Source of the DNA: Flavobacterium sp.
GTDB lineage: Bacteria; Bacteroidota; Bacteroidia; Flavobacteriales; Flavobacteriaceae
Assembly: GCA_017989775.1 (NCBI GenBank)
Contig: JAGNPF010000051.1
Span: 1-8,062 of the forward strand
DNA length: 8,062 nt
Reading direction: 5' to 3'
This document shows, one piece after another, positions 1-7,107 of the stretch. A program made the position numbers and the translations under genes. The notes under the pieces are model-generated. The model saw nothing but the letters and a program-made list of their open reading frames with translations. It was not told where the DNA came from and made no database searches. Position 1 is the first letter of the stretch. Every line of letters begins with the position of its first letter.

Positions 1-455
1 AGTCAAAACCTGTTTTTGTTTATTGCAAAAGTGGAGCGAGAAGCGCAAAGGCTGTTGCAAAATTACAGGAATTAGGTTTTGCAAACATCTACGAATTACA
101 AGGCGGAATCTTGAAATGGAATGCTGCCGGACTGTCAAAACCAGACAACAAAACCATTGGAATGTCAAGCCAGGAATACGCCAAGTTATTGAACACGGAC
201 AAAAAAGTACTGATTGACTTTTATGCCGAATGGTGCGCGCCTTGCAAAAAAATGACGCCTTATCTACTGAAAATGCAGAAAGATTTGGCCGACAAAGTGG
301 TCATCATTCGATTGGACGCCGATGAAAACAAAACCTTGACGAAAGAAATGAAAATCGACGCATTGCCTACCCTGCTCTTGTACGAAAACAAGGAAATCAA
401 ATGGCAACATTCGGGATTCATCAGCGAAGAAGATTTGAAAAAACAATTGCAATAA
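1..455 (+). CDS. Rhodanese-thioredoxin fusion protein, 3' part
   Basis: The reading frame is open from the left edge (first full codon at 3) to a TAA at 453-455, so the 5' end lies outside the window. The first ~45 visible residues look like the C-terminal half of a rhodanese domain: a CKSGARS active-site loop with its cysteine at 24-26, then a GFANIYELQGGILKW stretch typical of the last rhodanese strand and helix. A short linker leads into a complete thioredoxin fold with WCAPC at 231-245 and the cis-proline of DALPT at 366-368. Both redox cysteines are present. Rhodaneses move sulfane sulfur and thioredoxins reduce disulfides, so a thiol or persulfide handling role is inferred; cellular location cannot be judged without the N-terminus. 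A TTG at 111 could be read as a start, but it would cut the rhodanese domain, so I treat the gene as truncated by the window. It is first in a run of close-spaced genes. Confidence 0.9.
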   Translation, partial: SKPVFVYCKSGARSAKAVAKLQELGFANIYELQGGILKWNAAGLSKPDNKTIGMSSQEYAKLLNTDKKVLIDFYAEWCAPCKKMTPYLLKMQKDLADKVVIIRLDADENKTLTKEMKIDALPTLLLYENKEIKWQHSGFISEEDLKKQLQ

Positions 456-465
456 TCAACGAAAT

Positions 466-1140
466 ATGCTTTCAAAAGACAGCTTACAATTTCTCGACGA
501 TTTAAAAGCCAACAACAATCGCGATTGGTTTTTGGACAATAAAAAACGCTACGAAGTGTTCAAGAAAGACTACCAGCAATTGGTGGCCGATTTTCTGGAC
601 GCCATGAAACCGCTCGACCCTACATTGGAAATGCTGGAAGTGAAAAATTGCACGTTCCGAATCAATCGCGACATTCGATTTTCCAAAGACAAATCGCCTT
701 ACAAAGACCACGTCGGCATCTGGATGTCGAGTGGCGCCAAAGGAATGAACCGCTCCGGATACTATGTCCACATAGCCAGAGCAGGAAGCTTCATCGCCGG
801 CGGATTCTATTGTCCGGAAGCCGAGGATTTGAAAAAAGTGCGAAAAGAAATCGCCTTTTTCCACGAAGATTTGGAAGAAATCATGAACAATAAAAGCTTT
901 CAAAAAGAATTTGGCGACTTTGACCGAAATGAAAACAACCTGTTGAAAAATCCGCCCAGAGGATACGAAAAAGACCATCCGGCGATTGAATTCCTGAAAT
1001 TGAAAAGCTTTGAAACCTCGCAAAAATTCAACATTGAGGAAGTTTTAAAAAAAGATTTCGTCTCCAAAATGACCCAAAAACTAATCGTCTTGAAACCCCT
1101 GAACGATTTCATCAATCGGGCGCTAACTGCCGAAGACTAA
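466..1140 (+). CDS. DUF2461 / TIGR02453 family protein
   Basis: This 224-residue protein matches my memory of the DUF2461 (TIGR02453) family, which is widespread in Bacteroidota, has no established biochemical function, and is usually about this length. Recognisable family features are NNRDWF at residues 17-22, a basic stretch FRINRDIRFSKDKSPYKDH at 64-82, a glycine- and aromatic-rich segment around 97-117 (SGYYVHI, GGFYCP), and PPRGYEKDHPAIEFL at 163-177. No signal peptide or membrane segment is visible, so it is probably cytoplasmic. The ATG at 466 is chosen because the protein begins directly with the family's N-terminal helix and lies 10 nt after the preceding stop. The next gene starts 9 nt after its stop, so it is probably cotranscribed with both neighbours, although their functions give no obvious clue to its role. 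Confidence 0.88.
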   Translation: MLSKDSLQFLDDLKANNNRDWFLDNKKRYEVFKKDYQQLVADFLDAMKPLDPTLEMLEVKNCTFRINRDIRFSKDKSPYKDHVGIWMSSGAKGMNRSGYYVHIARAGSFIAGGFYCPEAEDLKKVRKEIAFFHEDLEEIMNNKSFQKEFGDFDRNENNLLKNPPRGYEKDHPAIEFLKLKSFETSQKFNIEEVLKKDFVSKMTQKLIVLKPLNDFINRALTAED

Positions 1141-1149
1141 TTCACGGAA

Positions 1150-2217
1150 ATGGAAAAACGCAAGATACTTTTTCTTGGAGAAACCTACCGAGCCGACGCC
1201 ATCACCTGGATGAACGGACTGAAAGAATTCGGCGATTTCGAAATCATCACCTGGGAACTCAAAACGCCCAACACCACTTTTCTCAGCAGATTGGCACGAA
1301 TTTTCGAATTCAACACCGCTCTTTTCCAAATCAAGAAATTGGTCAAAAAGCACCAACCCGACATAGTCATTGCCGAAAGAACCACCAGTTACGGCTTTCT
1401 TGCCGCATTGTCGGGCGTAAAACCCGTGGCGATTGCACAACAAGGAAGAACCGATTTGTGGCCCGAAAAATCCATTTTGCTGCCGCTCAAAAAAATCATC
1501 CAACATTACGCTTTCCAAAAAGCCGACTTGATTCACGCTTGGGGACCGGTAATGACCATTTCGATGAAGAAAGCCAATGTCGACATGAACAAAGTTTTGG
1601 TCTTGCCAAAAGGCATCGATTTGGAACAATTCAAAAACAAAAAAAACATTCCTTCACAAAAATTAACAGCCATCGTCACCCGCTCCTTGATGCCGGAATA
1701 CTGCCACAACGTAATCCTGCAAGCCTTTGGAATTTTAAACCAAAAAGGAATTGATTTCGAATTGACCATTGTTGGCGACGGAAAACTGTTGCCCATGTTG
1801 AAGGAATTGGCAAAGAAACTGGGCATTGAAAACAAGGTTCATTTTACGGATCGGATTCCAAACACAAAATTGCCTGAACTGTTGCAGCAATCCAATTTTT
1901 ACATCAGTATGCCCATAACCGAAGGCGTTTCAGCTTCCCTGTTTGAGGCGATGGCATCCAATTGTTATCCCGTGGTGACCGATATTCCGGGAAACCAAAG
2001 CTGGATCAAGCACCGCGAAAACGGACAATTGATAACCATTGGCGATACCGAAATGCTTGCCGACGAACTGCTTTGGGCATTCGAAAACAGCGACTATCGA
2101 AATACGGCCGTCCTGAAAAACAGGAAATTTGTGGAAGAAAATGCCGATTACAACACCAATATGGAGATCATTGCCCACAAGTATCACGAATTAATCAACA
2201 CATCAAAAAACTACTGA
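1150..2217 (+). CDS. GT4-type (GT-B fold) glycosyltransferase
   Basis: A 355-residue protein built like family GT4 retaining glycosyltransferases, which transfer a sugar from a nucleotide-sugar donor to a glycan or lipid-linked acceptor. The N-terminal Rossmann-like half opens with EKRKILFLGETYRADAITW (residues 2-20). The C-terminal donor half starts near residue 150 with LPKGIDLEQF, followed by IVGDG (207-211) and the EGVSASLFE motif at 258-266. E258 and E266 are the paired glutamates (E-x7-E) expected in GT4 enzymes, and the following CYPVVTDIPGNQSWI is also typical. There is no signal peptide or membrane span, so it is likely a cytoplasmic or peripheral enzyme. Donor and acceptor cannot be read from sequence. 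The stop is only 3 nt before the start of the asparagine synthetase gene, suggesting translational coupling and a shared pathway, plausibly surface polysaccharide or O-antigen synthesis. Confidence 0.88.
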   Translation: MEKRKILFLGETYRADAITWMNGLKEFGDFEIITWELKTPNTTFLSRLARIFEFNTALFQIKKLVKKHQPDIVIAERTTSYGFLAALSGVKPVAIAQQGRTDLWPEKSILLPLKKIIQHYAFQKADLIHAWGPVMTISMKKANVDMNKVLVLPKGIDLEQFKNKKNIPSQKLTAIVTRSLMPEYCHNVILQAFGILNQKGIDFELTIVGDGKLLPMLKELAKKLGIENKVHFTDRIPNTKLPELLQQSNFYISMPITEGVSASLFEAMASNCYPVVTDIPGNQSWIKHRENGQLITIGDTEMLADELLWAFENSDYRNTAVLKNRKFVEENADYNTNMEIIAHKYHELINTSKNY

Positions 2218-2220
2218 TTT

Positions 2221-4068
2221 ATGTGTGGAATTAATGGAATACTGCATTTGCAATCGCAAAAAAAAGTGGACGAACGCCTCTTGACCAAAATGCGCGACAC
2301 ACTCAAACATCGCGGGCCCGACGACAAAGGATTGTTCATCGAAAACAACCTTGGCTTGGGGCATCGTCGGCTTTCCGTTTTGGACGTTTCCGAAGCTGGA
2401 CACCAACCGTTTCTCTCGGAAAACGGTCGTTACGTGATGGTTTACAATGGCGAAATATACAATTTCAAGGACTTTTATCCCGAACTAAGAACCAACGGGT
2501 TTGCCATAAAAACAGCTTCCGACACGGAAGTCTTGTTGAAACTGTTCGAATTGTACGGCACCAAAATGCTCCACCGCCTCAACGGAATGTTTGCCTTTGT
2601 CATTTGGGACAAGAAAGAACGAAAACTGACGGCAGTTCGCGACCGAATGGGCGTAAAACCTTTGTATTACTCTTTTTACAACGAAACGTTCTACTTCGCA
2701 TCTGAACAAAAAGCCTTGTTTGCTGTTGGAGTTCCTCTAAAAATGGCGCAGGACGGATTGGAAGAATACATCTTCAATCGCTTTGTGGCCGGCGAAAACA
2801 CGCTCTACGAAAACGTCAAAAAAGTGTTGCCGGGACACATTTTTACTATTTATGAAAGCGGAAAAACCACTTCCTACAACTGGTGGGATTTGAAAACCGA
2901 AATCCAAAACCAGCCCAAAATCAAGAATCCGGTCGAATGGTTTCGGGAAACTTTTGACGATTCGGTAAAATTGCGGATGGTGAGCGATGTTCCCGTTGGC
3001 GTTTTATTGAGCGGCGGACTCGATTCCTCCTCGATTTTGGCTTCATTAAACCAGCAAAACTTCAAGGATATACAAACATTCAACATTGGATTCAAGGAAA
3101 AAGAACACAACGAATCGCATTTGGCCAAAATGATGTCGGATAAATTTGGCTATGGTTTTCACACGATGCAATTGGAAGACAACAATCTTTTTGACAAGTT
3201 GGTCGATTCGACTTATTTTCAGGACGAACCCATCATGCACTTGAGCGAACCCCATATTTTGGCATTGGCACAAATGGCAAAACCCTCGGTAAAAGTGTTG
3301 CTTTCCGGCGAAGGCGCCGACGAATTGATGGGCGGTTACGTGAGATACAAAGCCCTGAAATACCCGTCATTGCTCAACACGATTGCGACCATTGGCCATT
3401 TGGATTATTTTACGACAAAGCCTCGATATGAAAAATTGGCCCGTTATTCCCAAATAAAAAATCCGGACGATTTGGTGATTTACAACGGCTGCAATATTTA
3501 CCCGAACGACATTGCCAAAACTTTTGGATTAACAACGCCTCCCAAAAACGAATATCGAAACCAAATCCTGGAAGACGCCAAATCCTTGTATCCCGACAAC
3601 CTGAGACGACAAGCCCTTTATTTTGACCAACACACTTATTTGTGCTCGCTGTTGGACAGAAACGACCGTTGCACGATGGGAGCTTCCATCGAATGTAGGG
3701 AACCATTTTTGGACCAAAGACTCATCATCGGCTTGGGTTCATTGGAAGACAAGTGGCTTTTTACGGGCAAAAAATGGAAATACATCCTCAAATCGGCGAT
3801 GGCATCGCGTTTGCCGGACGAAATCCTGAATTTCAAAAAAGTGGGACTAAGCGTTCCTTGGGGCGATTACTTGGTAAAAAGTCCCGGATTCATTGCCGAA
3901 TTGGAATCCTTTTCGAAAAGTGATTTGTTCCAAATGCCGTATTTCGAAACTATCGACGCCAAGAAATTGGTCTTGAATTTACGAAAAGGCGACACCAAAA
4001 TGATTCCTTACATCATGCCGATCTTCATGATGCATATTTGGCTGAAAAACTATGTAAATAAATTTTAA
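2221..4068 (+). CDS. asnB: Asparagine synthase (glutamine-hydrolysing)
   Basis: A 615-residue class II glutamine amidotransferase of the AsnB family, which uses ATP and glutamine to convert aspartate to asparagine. The start is fixed by MCGI, since Cys2 becomes the N-terminal nucleophile after Met removal. Glutaminase residues are visible: GHRRLSVLD (47-55), YNGEIYN (75-81), SDTEVLL (100-106) and RDRMGVKPLYY (140-150). The synthetase half carries the ATP pyrophosphatase loop SGGLDSS (264-270), SGEGADELMGGY (362-373), and the RNDRCTMGASIECREPFLD segment (480-498). All key residues appear intact, so it should be active, and its length suits the family. It is coupled to the GT4 gene upstream (3-nt gap). 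Relatives in polysaccharide clusters are thought to amidate sugars or sugar acids, so a glycan amidotransferase role is an alternative to asparagine supply. The symbol reflects the family, not proof of the substrate. Confidence 0.93.
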   Translation: MCGINGILHLQSQKKVDERLLTKMRDTLKHRGPDDKGLFIENNLGLGHRRLSVLDVSEAGHQPFLSENGRYVMVYNGEIYNFKDFYPELRTNGFAIKTASDTEVLLKLFELYGTKMLHRLNGMFAFVIWDKKERKLTAVRDRMGVKPLYYSFYNETFYFASEQKALFAVGVPLKMAQDGLEEYIFNRFVAGENTLYENVKKVLPGHIFTIYESGKTTSYNWWDLKTEIQNQPKIKNPVEWFRETFDDSVKLRMVSDVPVGVLLSGGLDSSSILASLNQQNFKDIQTFNIGFKEKEHNESHLAKMMSDKFGYGFHTMQLEDNNLFDKLVDSTYFQDEPIMHLSEPHILALAQMAKPSVKVLLSGEGADELMGGYVRYKALKYPSLLNTIATIGHLDYFTTKPRYEKLARYSQIKNPDDLVIYNGCNIYPNDIAKTFGLTTPPKNEYRNQILEDAKSLYPDNLRRQALYFDQHTYLCSLLDRNDRCTMGASIECREPFLDQRLIIGLGSLEDKWLFTGKKWKYILKSAMASRLPDEILNFKKVGLSVPWGDYLVKSPGFIAELESFSKSDLFQMPYFETIDAKKLVLNLRKGDTKMIPYIMPIFMMHIWLKNYVNKF

Positions 4069-4072
4069 TACT

Positions 4073-4080
4073 TACTTTTG
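4073..4080 (+). promoter_or_regulatory. Likely -7 promoter element for murB
   Basis: TACTTTTG is an exact match to the Bacteroidota -7 consensus TAnnTTTG and sits 26 nt before the murB ATG, which predicts a short 5' leader. No TTG lies at the usual -33 distance, so the call rests on the -7 box and position only. It starts 4 nt after the asnB stop, so murB may be partly cotranscribed with the upstream genes as well. Confidence 0.5.
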
Positions 4081-4106
4081 ACCCAGATTCAAAAAGCACT
4101 CCCTTT

Positions 4107-5120
4107 ATGGAAATACAGACTAATTTTTCTCTAAAAAACCACAATACTTTTGGCATCGAAGCCAGCGCCAAACAATTCGTTGCCGTTCACGATACCACAG
4201 AATTAAAAACAATTCTCGAACAAAACAAAACCGAAAAAAAGTTCATCTTGGGTGGCGGAAGCAACATGCTTTTGACCAAAGACATTGACGCCTTGGTCAT
4301 CCACGTTGATTTGAAAGGCAAAAAAATCATCAAGGAAGACGAGGATTTTGTTTGGGTCGAAAGCCAAGCCGGCGAAAACTGGCACGAATTCGTGCTTTGG
4401 ACCATTGACCAAAACTTCGGTGGATTGGAAAACATGTCGCTCATTCCGGGAAATGTGGGCACGACTCCGGTGCAAAACATTGGCGCTTACGGTGCCGAAA
4501 TCAAGGATACTTTTGTTTCTTGCGAAGCAATGTCCATCGAAAACCAGGAAATGAGAAGTTTTGCCAAAGCCGAATGCCATTTTGGATACCGCGAAAGTGT
4601 TTTCAAAAACGAGGCAAAAGACCAATACGTCATTACTTCGGTGGTTTTCAAACTGACGAAACGCAACCATAAAATCAATGTTTCCTATGGCGATATTAGC
4701 GGGGAATTGGCCAAAAACAACATCACGAATCCAACATTGAAAGACGTGAGCAATGCCGTGATTGCCATTCGCCAAAGCAAATTGCCCGACCCGAAAGAAT
4801 TGGGAAACAGCGGCAGTTTCTTTAAAAATCCAATTTTGAAAAAATCCGATTTCGAGAAAATCCACCATCAATTTCCGGAGATGAAATACTACGAGGTTTC
4901 GGAAACCGAAGTCAAAGTTCCCGCGGGTTGGCTCATCGAACAAGCCGGATTCAAGGGAAAACGTTTTGGCGATGCGGGAATCCACAAAAACCAGGCTTTG
5001 GTTTTGGTCAATTACGGCAACGCAACCGGACAGGAAATCCTGGAGGTTTCCAAAACCATCCAAAAAACCATTTTCGAAACTTTTGGCATCCATATCGAAG
5101 CCGAAGTGAACGTGATTTAA
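4107..5120 (+). CDS. murB: UDP-N-acetylenolpyruvoylglucosamine reductase
   Basis: A 337-residue MurB, the cytoplasmic FAD enzyme that uses NADPH to reduce UDP-GlcNAc-enolpyruvate to UDP-MurNAc, the second committed step of peptidoglycan synthesis. FAD-binding landmarks are NTFGIEA (13-19), GGGSNML (49-55) and IPGNVGTTPVQNIGAYGAE (113-131). The substrate-binding half has YRESVFK (161-167; R162 aligns with the catalytic Arg), YGDIS (194-198, present in the E. coli-like type I enzymes), GSFFKNP (236-242, with S237 as the proton-donating serine), PAGWLIEQAGFKG (272-284) and the C-terminal IEAEV with the catalytic glutamate near 331. Length is close to the E. coli enzyme (about 342). The ATG at 4107 starts just before the NTFG motif and follows a TAnnTTTG element. 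It is probably essential. No terminator is evident after it. Confidence 0.96.
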   Translation: MEIQTNFSLKNHNTFGIEASAKQFVAVHDTTELKTILEQNKTEKKFILGGGSNMLLTKDIDALVIHVDLKGKKIIKEDEDFVWVESQAGENWHEFVLWTIDQNFGGLENMSLIPGNVGTTPVQNIGAYGAEIKDTFVSCEAMSIENQEMRSFAKAECHFGYRESVFKNEAKDQYVITSVVFKLTKRNHKINVSYGDISGELAKNNITNPTLKDVSNAVIAIRQSKLPDPKELGNSGSFFKNPILKKSDFEKIHHQFPEMKYYEVSETEVKVPAGWLIEQAGFKGKRFGDAGIHKNQALVLVNYGNATGQEILEVSKTIQKTIFETFGIHIEAEVNVI

Positions 5121-5130
5121 AGTGGAAGGT

Positions 5131-5156
5131 TGTCCTTCGACAGGCTCAGGATGACA
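5131..5156 (+). repeat. REP-like intergenic repeat 1
   Basis: Starting 10 nt after the murB stop is a segment containing CCTTCGACAGGCTCAGGATG. I recognise this wording as a high-copy intergenic repeat in many Bacteroidota genomes; copy number here cannot be tested from one window. It can fold: TGTCCT (5131-5136) pairs with AGGA..ACA (5148-5156) with a 2-nt bulge, and a smaller TGTC-CTTC-GACA hairpin (5131-5142) is an alternative. It has no following T run, so it is not an obvious terminator. The reverse strand begins TGTCAT, as does the second element at 7000. Confidence 0.6.
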
Positions 5157-5300
5157 GTGGGAAGTTGGGAATTAGAGCGCAGAAAGCAGAATTGACAATT
5201 ATTTAGAAAACAGATTTTCGTTTTGGAATTTGGAATTTCGACATTGAAATTTAGATTATAATAATTGCCGTTTATCGATGGTTAATTGACAATGGAATAT
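5157..5300. other. Gene-free spacer with small repeats
   Basis: Between repeat 1 and the GT2 promoter there is no convincing gene. The stretch is AT-rich and contains AATTGACAATT at 5190-5200, a perfect 5-bp inverted repeat around one base. Its first ten bases recur as AATTGACAAT at 5284-5293, just before the -7 box. There is also a 7-mer tandem duplication TTGGAAT/TTGGAAT at 5223-5236. It reads like decaying intergenic DNA. A regulatory role for the 10-mer pair is possible but unproven. Confidence 0.5.
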
Positions 5301-5308
5301 TACCTTTG
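5301..5308 (+). promoter_or_regulatory. Likely -7 promoter element for GT2-sigma pair
   Basis: TACCTTTG matches the Bacteroidota -7 consensus TAnnTTTG exactly and lies 29 nt before the GT2 ATG. The nearest upstream TTG (5286-5288) is only 12 nt away, closer than the spacing usual for a -33 box, so that half is weak or absent. It would place the transcription start near 5315 and drive both the glycosyltransferase and the overlapping sigma factor. Confidence 0.55.
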
Positions 5309-5337
5309 CACGGATTTTAAATACAAGCCAAGCCTAT

Positions 5338-6444
5338 ATGTTACTCTTTACTTTATACTTTTTTATTGTTGTAGTTGCCATTCAACTTGCGTATTATCTG
5401 ATTGTTTTTGGGAAATTTGCTTTCGCCAAAGCACAGAAATCAAATCCAAAAAGAATCTCCGTTTCGGTTATTGTTTGCGCCAAAAATGAAGGCGAAAACG
5501 TGGCCAAATACATCCCGCTGCTTGCCGAACAAGATTATCCCGATTTTGAAATCATCTTGATTGACGATGCTTCGAGCGACAACACCTTGGATATTTTTGA
5601 AGAATTCGAAAAACAATATTCCAACATTCGATTGGTGAAAGTAAAAAACAACGAGGCCTTTTGGGGCAACAAAAAATACGCTTTGACGCTTGGAATCAAG
5701 GCCTCCAAAAAAGATTACTTGATTTTCACGGATGCCGATTGTTATCCCGCCACCAAAGACTGGATTACGACAATGAGTTCCCAATTCACGATGCACAAAA
5801 CCATCGTTTTGGGTTATGGTGCTTATGAAAAAGTGGCGAATTCTTTCCTGAACAAAATCATCCGTTTTGAAACCTTGCTCACGGCAGTGCAATATTTTTC
5901 TTGGGCAAAAATCGGCAAACCCTATATGGGAATCGGCCGCAATTTGGCCTACAAAAAAGAAGAATTTTTCAACGTAAACGGCTTCATCAGCCACATCCAG
6001 GTTCGATCCGGCGACGACGATTTGTTCATCAACCAAGTGGCCAAAAGCAAAAACACCGCACTTTGTTACGCTCCGGAAAGTTTCACTTATTCGCAACCGA
6101 AAACCAAATTCAAGGATTGGTTTACACAAAAAAGAAGACATGTTTCCACAGCCAATTTGTACAAACCCTTCGACAAAGTCCAATTGGCGGTTTTCTATGT
6201 TTCGCAACTGTTGTTCCTGATTTTGGCCACCGTTTTGTTGGCCTTCCAATTCCAATGGATCATTGTACTGAGTTTGATTGGATTCCGTTATCTATTCACT
6301 TGGATAACACTTGGATTTGCGGCCGGAAAATTAAAGGAAAAAGATGTGATGTATTGGTTTCCCATTATTGAAATTGTGCTTATCTTCACGCAATTAAACG
6401 TGTTCATCACGAATCTATTCTCAAAACCGGTATATTGGAAATAA
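5338..6444 (+). CDS. Membrane-anchored GT2 glycosyltransferase
   Basis: A 368-residue family 2 (GT-A fold, inverting) glycosyltransferase embedded in the inner membrane. One hydrophobic segment at residues 3-23 precedes a cytoplasmic catalytic domain: SVSVIVCAKNEGEN (41-54), the UDP-binding LIDDASSDNT (74-83), the metal-binding TDADC (131-135), SGDDDLF (224-230, equivalent to the ED-type catalytic base region) and QKRRH (264-268) at the place of the QxxRW motif of processive enzymes, with His for Trp. Two to three further hydrophobic spans follow (about 284-302, 306-328 and 341-360). The ATG at 5338 is chosen because it puts the hydrophobic anchor first and sits 29 nt after a TAnnTTTG box. 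It probably adds sugars to a lipid or exported polysaccharide; substrate is unknown. Its end overlaps the sigma gene by 10 nt. Confidence 0.9.
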   Translation: MLLFTLYFFIVVVAIQLAYYLIVFGKFAFAKAQKSNPKRISVSVIVCAKNEGENVAKYIPLLAEQDYPDFEIILIDDASSDNTLDIFEEFEKQYSNIRLVKVKNNEAFWGNKKYALTLGIKASKKDYLIFTDADCYPATKDWITTMSSQFTMHKTIVLGYGAYEKVANSFLNKIIRFETLLTAVQYFSWAKIGKPYMGIGRNLAYKKEEFFNVNGFISHIQVRSGDDDLFINQVAKSKNTALCYAPESFTYSQPKTKFKDWFTQKRRHVSTANLYKPFDKVQLAVFYVSQLLFLILATVLLAFQFQWIIVLSLIGFRYLFTWITLGFAAGKLKEKDVMYWFPIIEIVLIFTQLNVFITNLFSKPVYWK

Positions 6445-6986
6445 ATCAACAAATAGAAAAAGCAAAAAAAGGCGATCAAGCGGCCTTTACTTTTCTGTTG
6501 GATTATTATTGGAACGAGGTCTATGGTTTCATGCTCAAACGCACCGAAAACGAGACCAATGCCGAGGACATCACCATCGAAACTTTCTCGAAAGCCTTCG
6601 ACAAAATAGCCAGTTACAACCCCGAATTCCAGTTCAACACTTGGCTGATTGCCATTGCCAAAAACGTCCACATCGACTTGATGCGCAAAAACAAGGCCAG
6701 TCTTTTCATCGAAATCACCGATGACGAAGACCAGCAAGCCTACAATATTGCCGACACCACCCCCTCGGCCGAAGACGAATTGATTACCGAGCAAAACCTT
6801 TCGCAATTGCTGCAATTCATCAAACAACTCAAACCGCATTATCAGGAAGTTATCCAGTTGCGTTATTTCCAGGAAATGAGTTACCAGGAAATAGCCAACA
6901 AAATTGAAGAACCCCTGAGCAACGTCAAAATCAAACTGCTTCGTGCCAAGAAATTGTTGGCAGAAATCATCCAGGATAATCGATAA
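6435..6986 (+). CDS. ECF-type RNA polymerase sigma factor
   Basis: A 183-residue sigma-70 family protein with only regions 2 and 4, as in ECF sigma factors. Region 2 spans about 17-86, with NAEDITIETFSKAF (42-55) as the core-binding helix and FNTWLIAIAKNVHIDLMRK (67-85) as the -10 recognition part. An acidic linker (TDDEDQ) leads to region 4 at about 120-178, whose helix-turn-helix MSYQEIANKIEEPLSNVKI lies at 148-166. It should direct RNA polymerase to a small promoter set. The start is set at TTG 6435, giving MEINQQIEKAKKGD, a normal ECF N-terminus; the first ATG (codon 33) would cut region 2. The start lies inside the last codons of the GT2 gene, so the two are likely translationally coupled. 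No anti-sigma gene follows within the window, unlike many ECF loci. Confidence 0.93.
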   Translation: MEINQQIEKAKKGDQAAFTFLLDYYWNEVYGFMLKRTENETNAEDITIETFSKAFDKIASYNPEFQFNTWLIAIAKNVHIDLMRKNKASLFIEITDDEDQQAYNIADTTPSAEDELITEQNLSQLLQFIKQLKPHYQEVIQLRYFQEMSYQEIANKIEEPLSNVKIKLLRAKKLLAEIIQDNR

Positions 6987-6991
6987 ATTAC

Positions 6992-7026
6992 TGTGAATTT
7001 GTCATTTCGACGAAGGAGAAATCACA
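6992..7026 (+). repeat. REP-like intergenic repeat 2 (hairpin)
   Basis: From 7000 the sequence reads TGTCATTTCGACGAAGGAG and continues into AAATCACA, a form I recognise as a common dispersed intergenic repeat in Bacteroidota. It is bracketed by TGTGA (6992-6996) and TCACA (7022-7026), perfect reverse complements. Past one mismatch further pairs continue, giving a hairpin of about eight pairs. An inner ATTTC/GAAAT pairing (7004-7008 with 7018-7022) is an alternative. There is no T run after it. It begins 6 nt after the sigma stop and lies at the edge of the AT-rich region. Confidence 0.55.
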
Positions 7027-7107
7027 TTAGTTGCTTGCTCGTATGCTACTAAAAGTTCACAACTTACATTTTGATGATTTGTAAGAAAAAATTAATATAT
7101 TAGCTAA

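Noticed and set aside
111..455. Stand-alone thioredoxin starting at TTG 111
   Set aside because: The same frame continues upstream to the window edge with clear rhodanese sequence, so the protein is a fusion.
4203..5093. Long open frame (296 codons) on the minus strand opposite murB
   Set aside because: It lies wholly within an unmistakable murB and encodes low-complexity F/V-rich protein without recognisable motifs; it is a codon-bias shadow.
5440..6255. 271-codon open frame on the minus strand opposite GT2
   Set aside because: Same codon-bias shadow effect inside a well-supported GT2 gene; no domain is visible.
6288..6839. 183-codon open frame on the minus strand spanning the GT2 end and sigma gene
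   Set aside because: It covers two real genes, has no recognisable motif and no plausible leader.
6992..7026. Hairpin after the sigma gene as an intrinsic terminator
   Set aside because: The stem is interrupted, the loop is large and no T run follows; the repeat explanation fits better.
7065..7073. TACATTTTG as a -7 promoter box for the right-edge gene
   Set aside because: It has one base too many for TAnnTTTG, no TTG at the proper -33 distance, and lies about 140 nt from the start codon.
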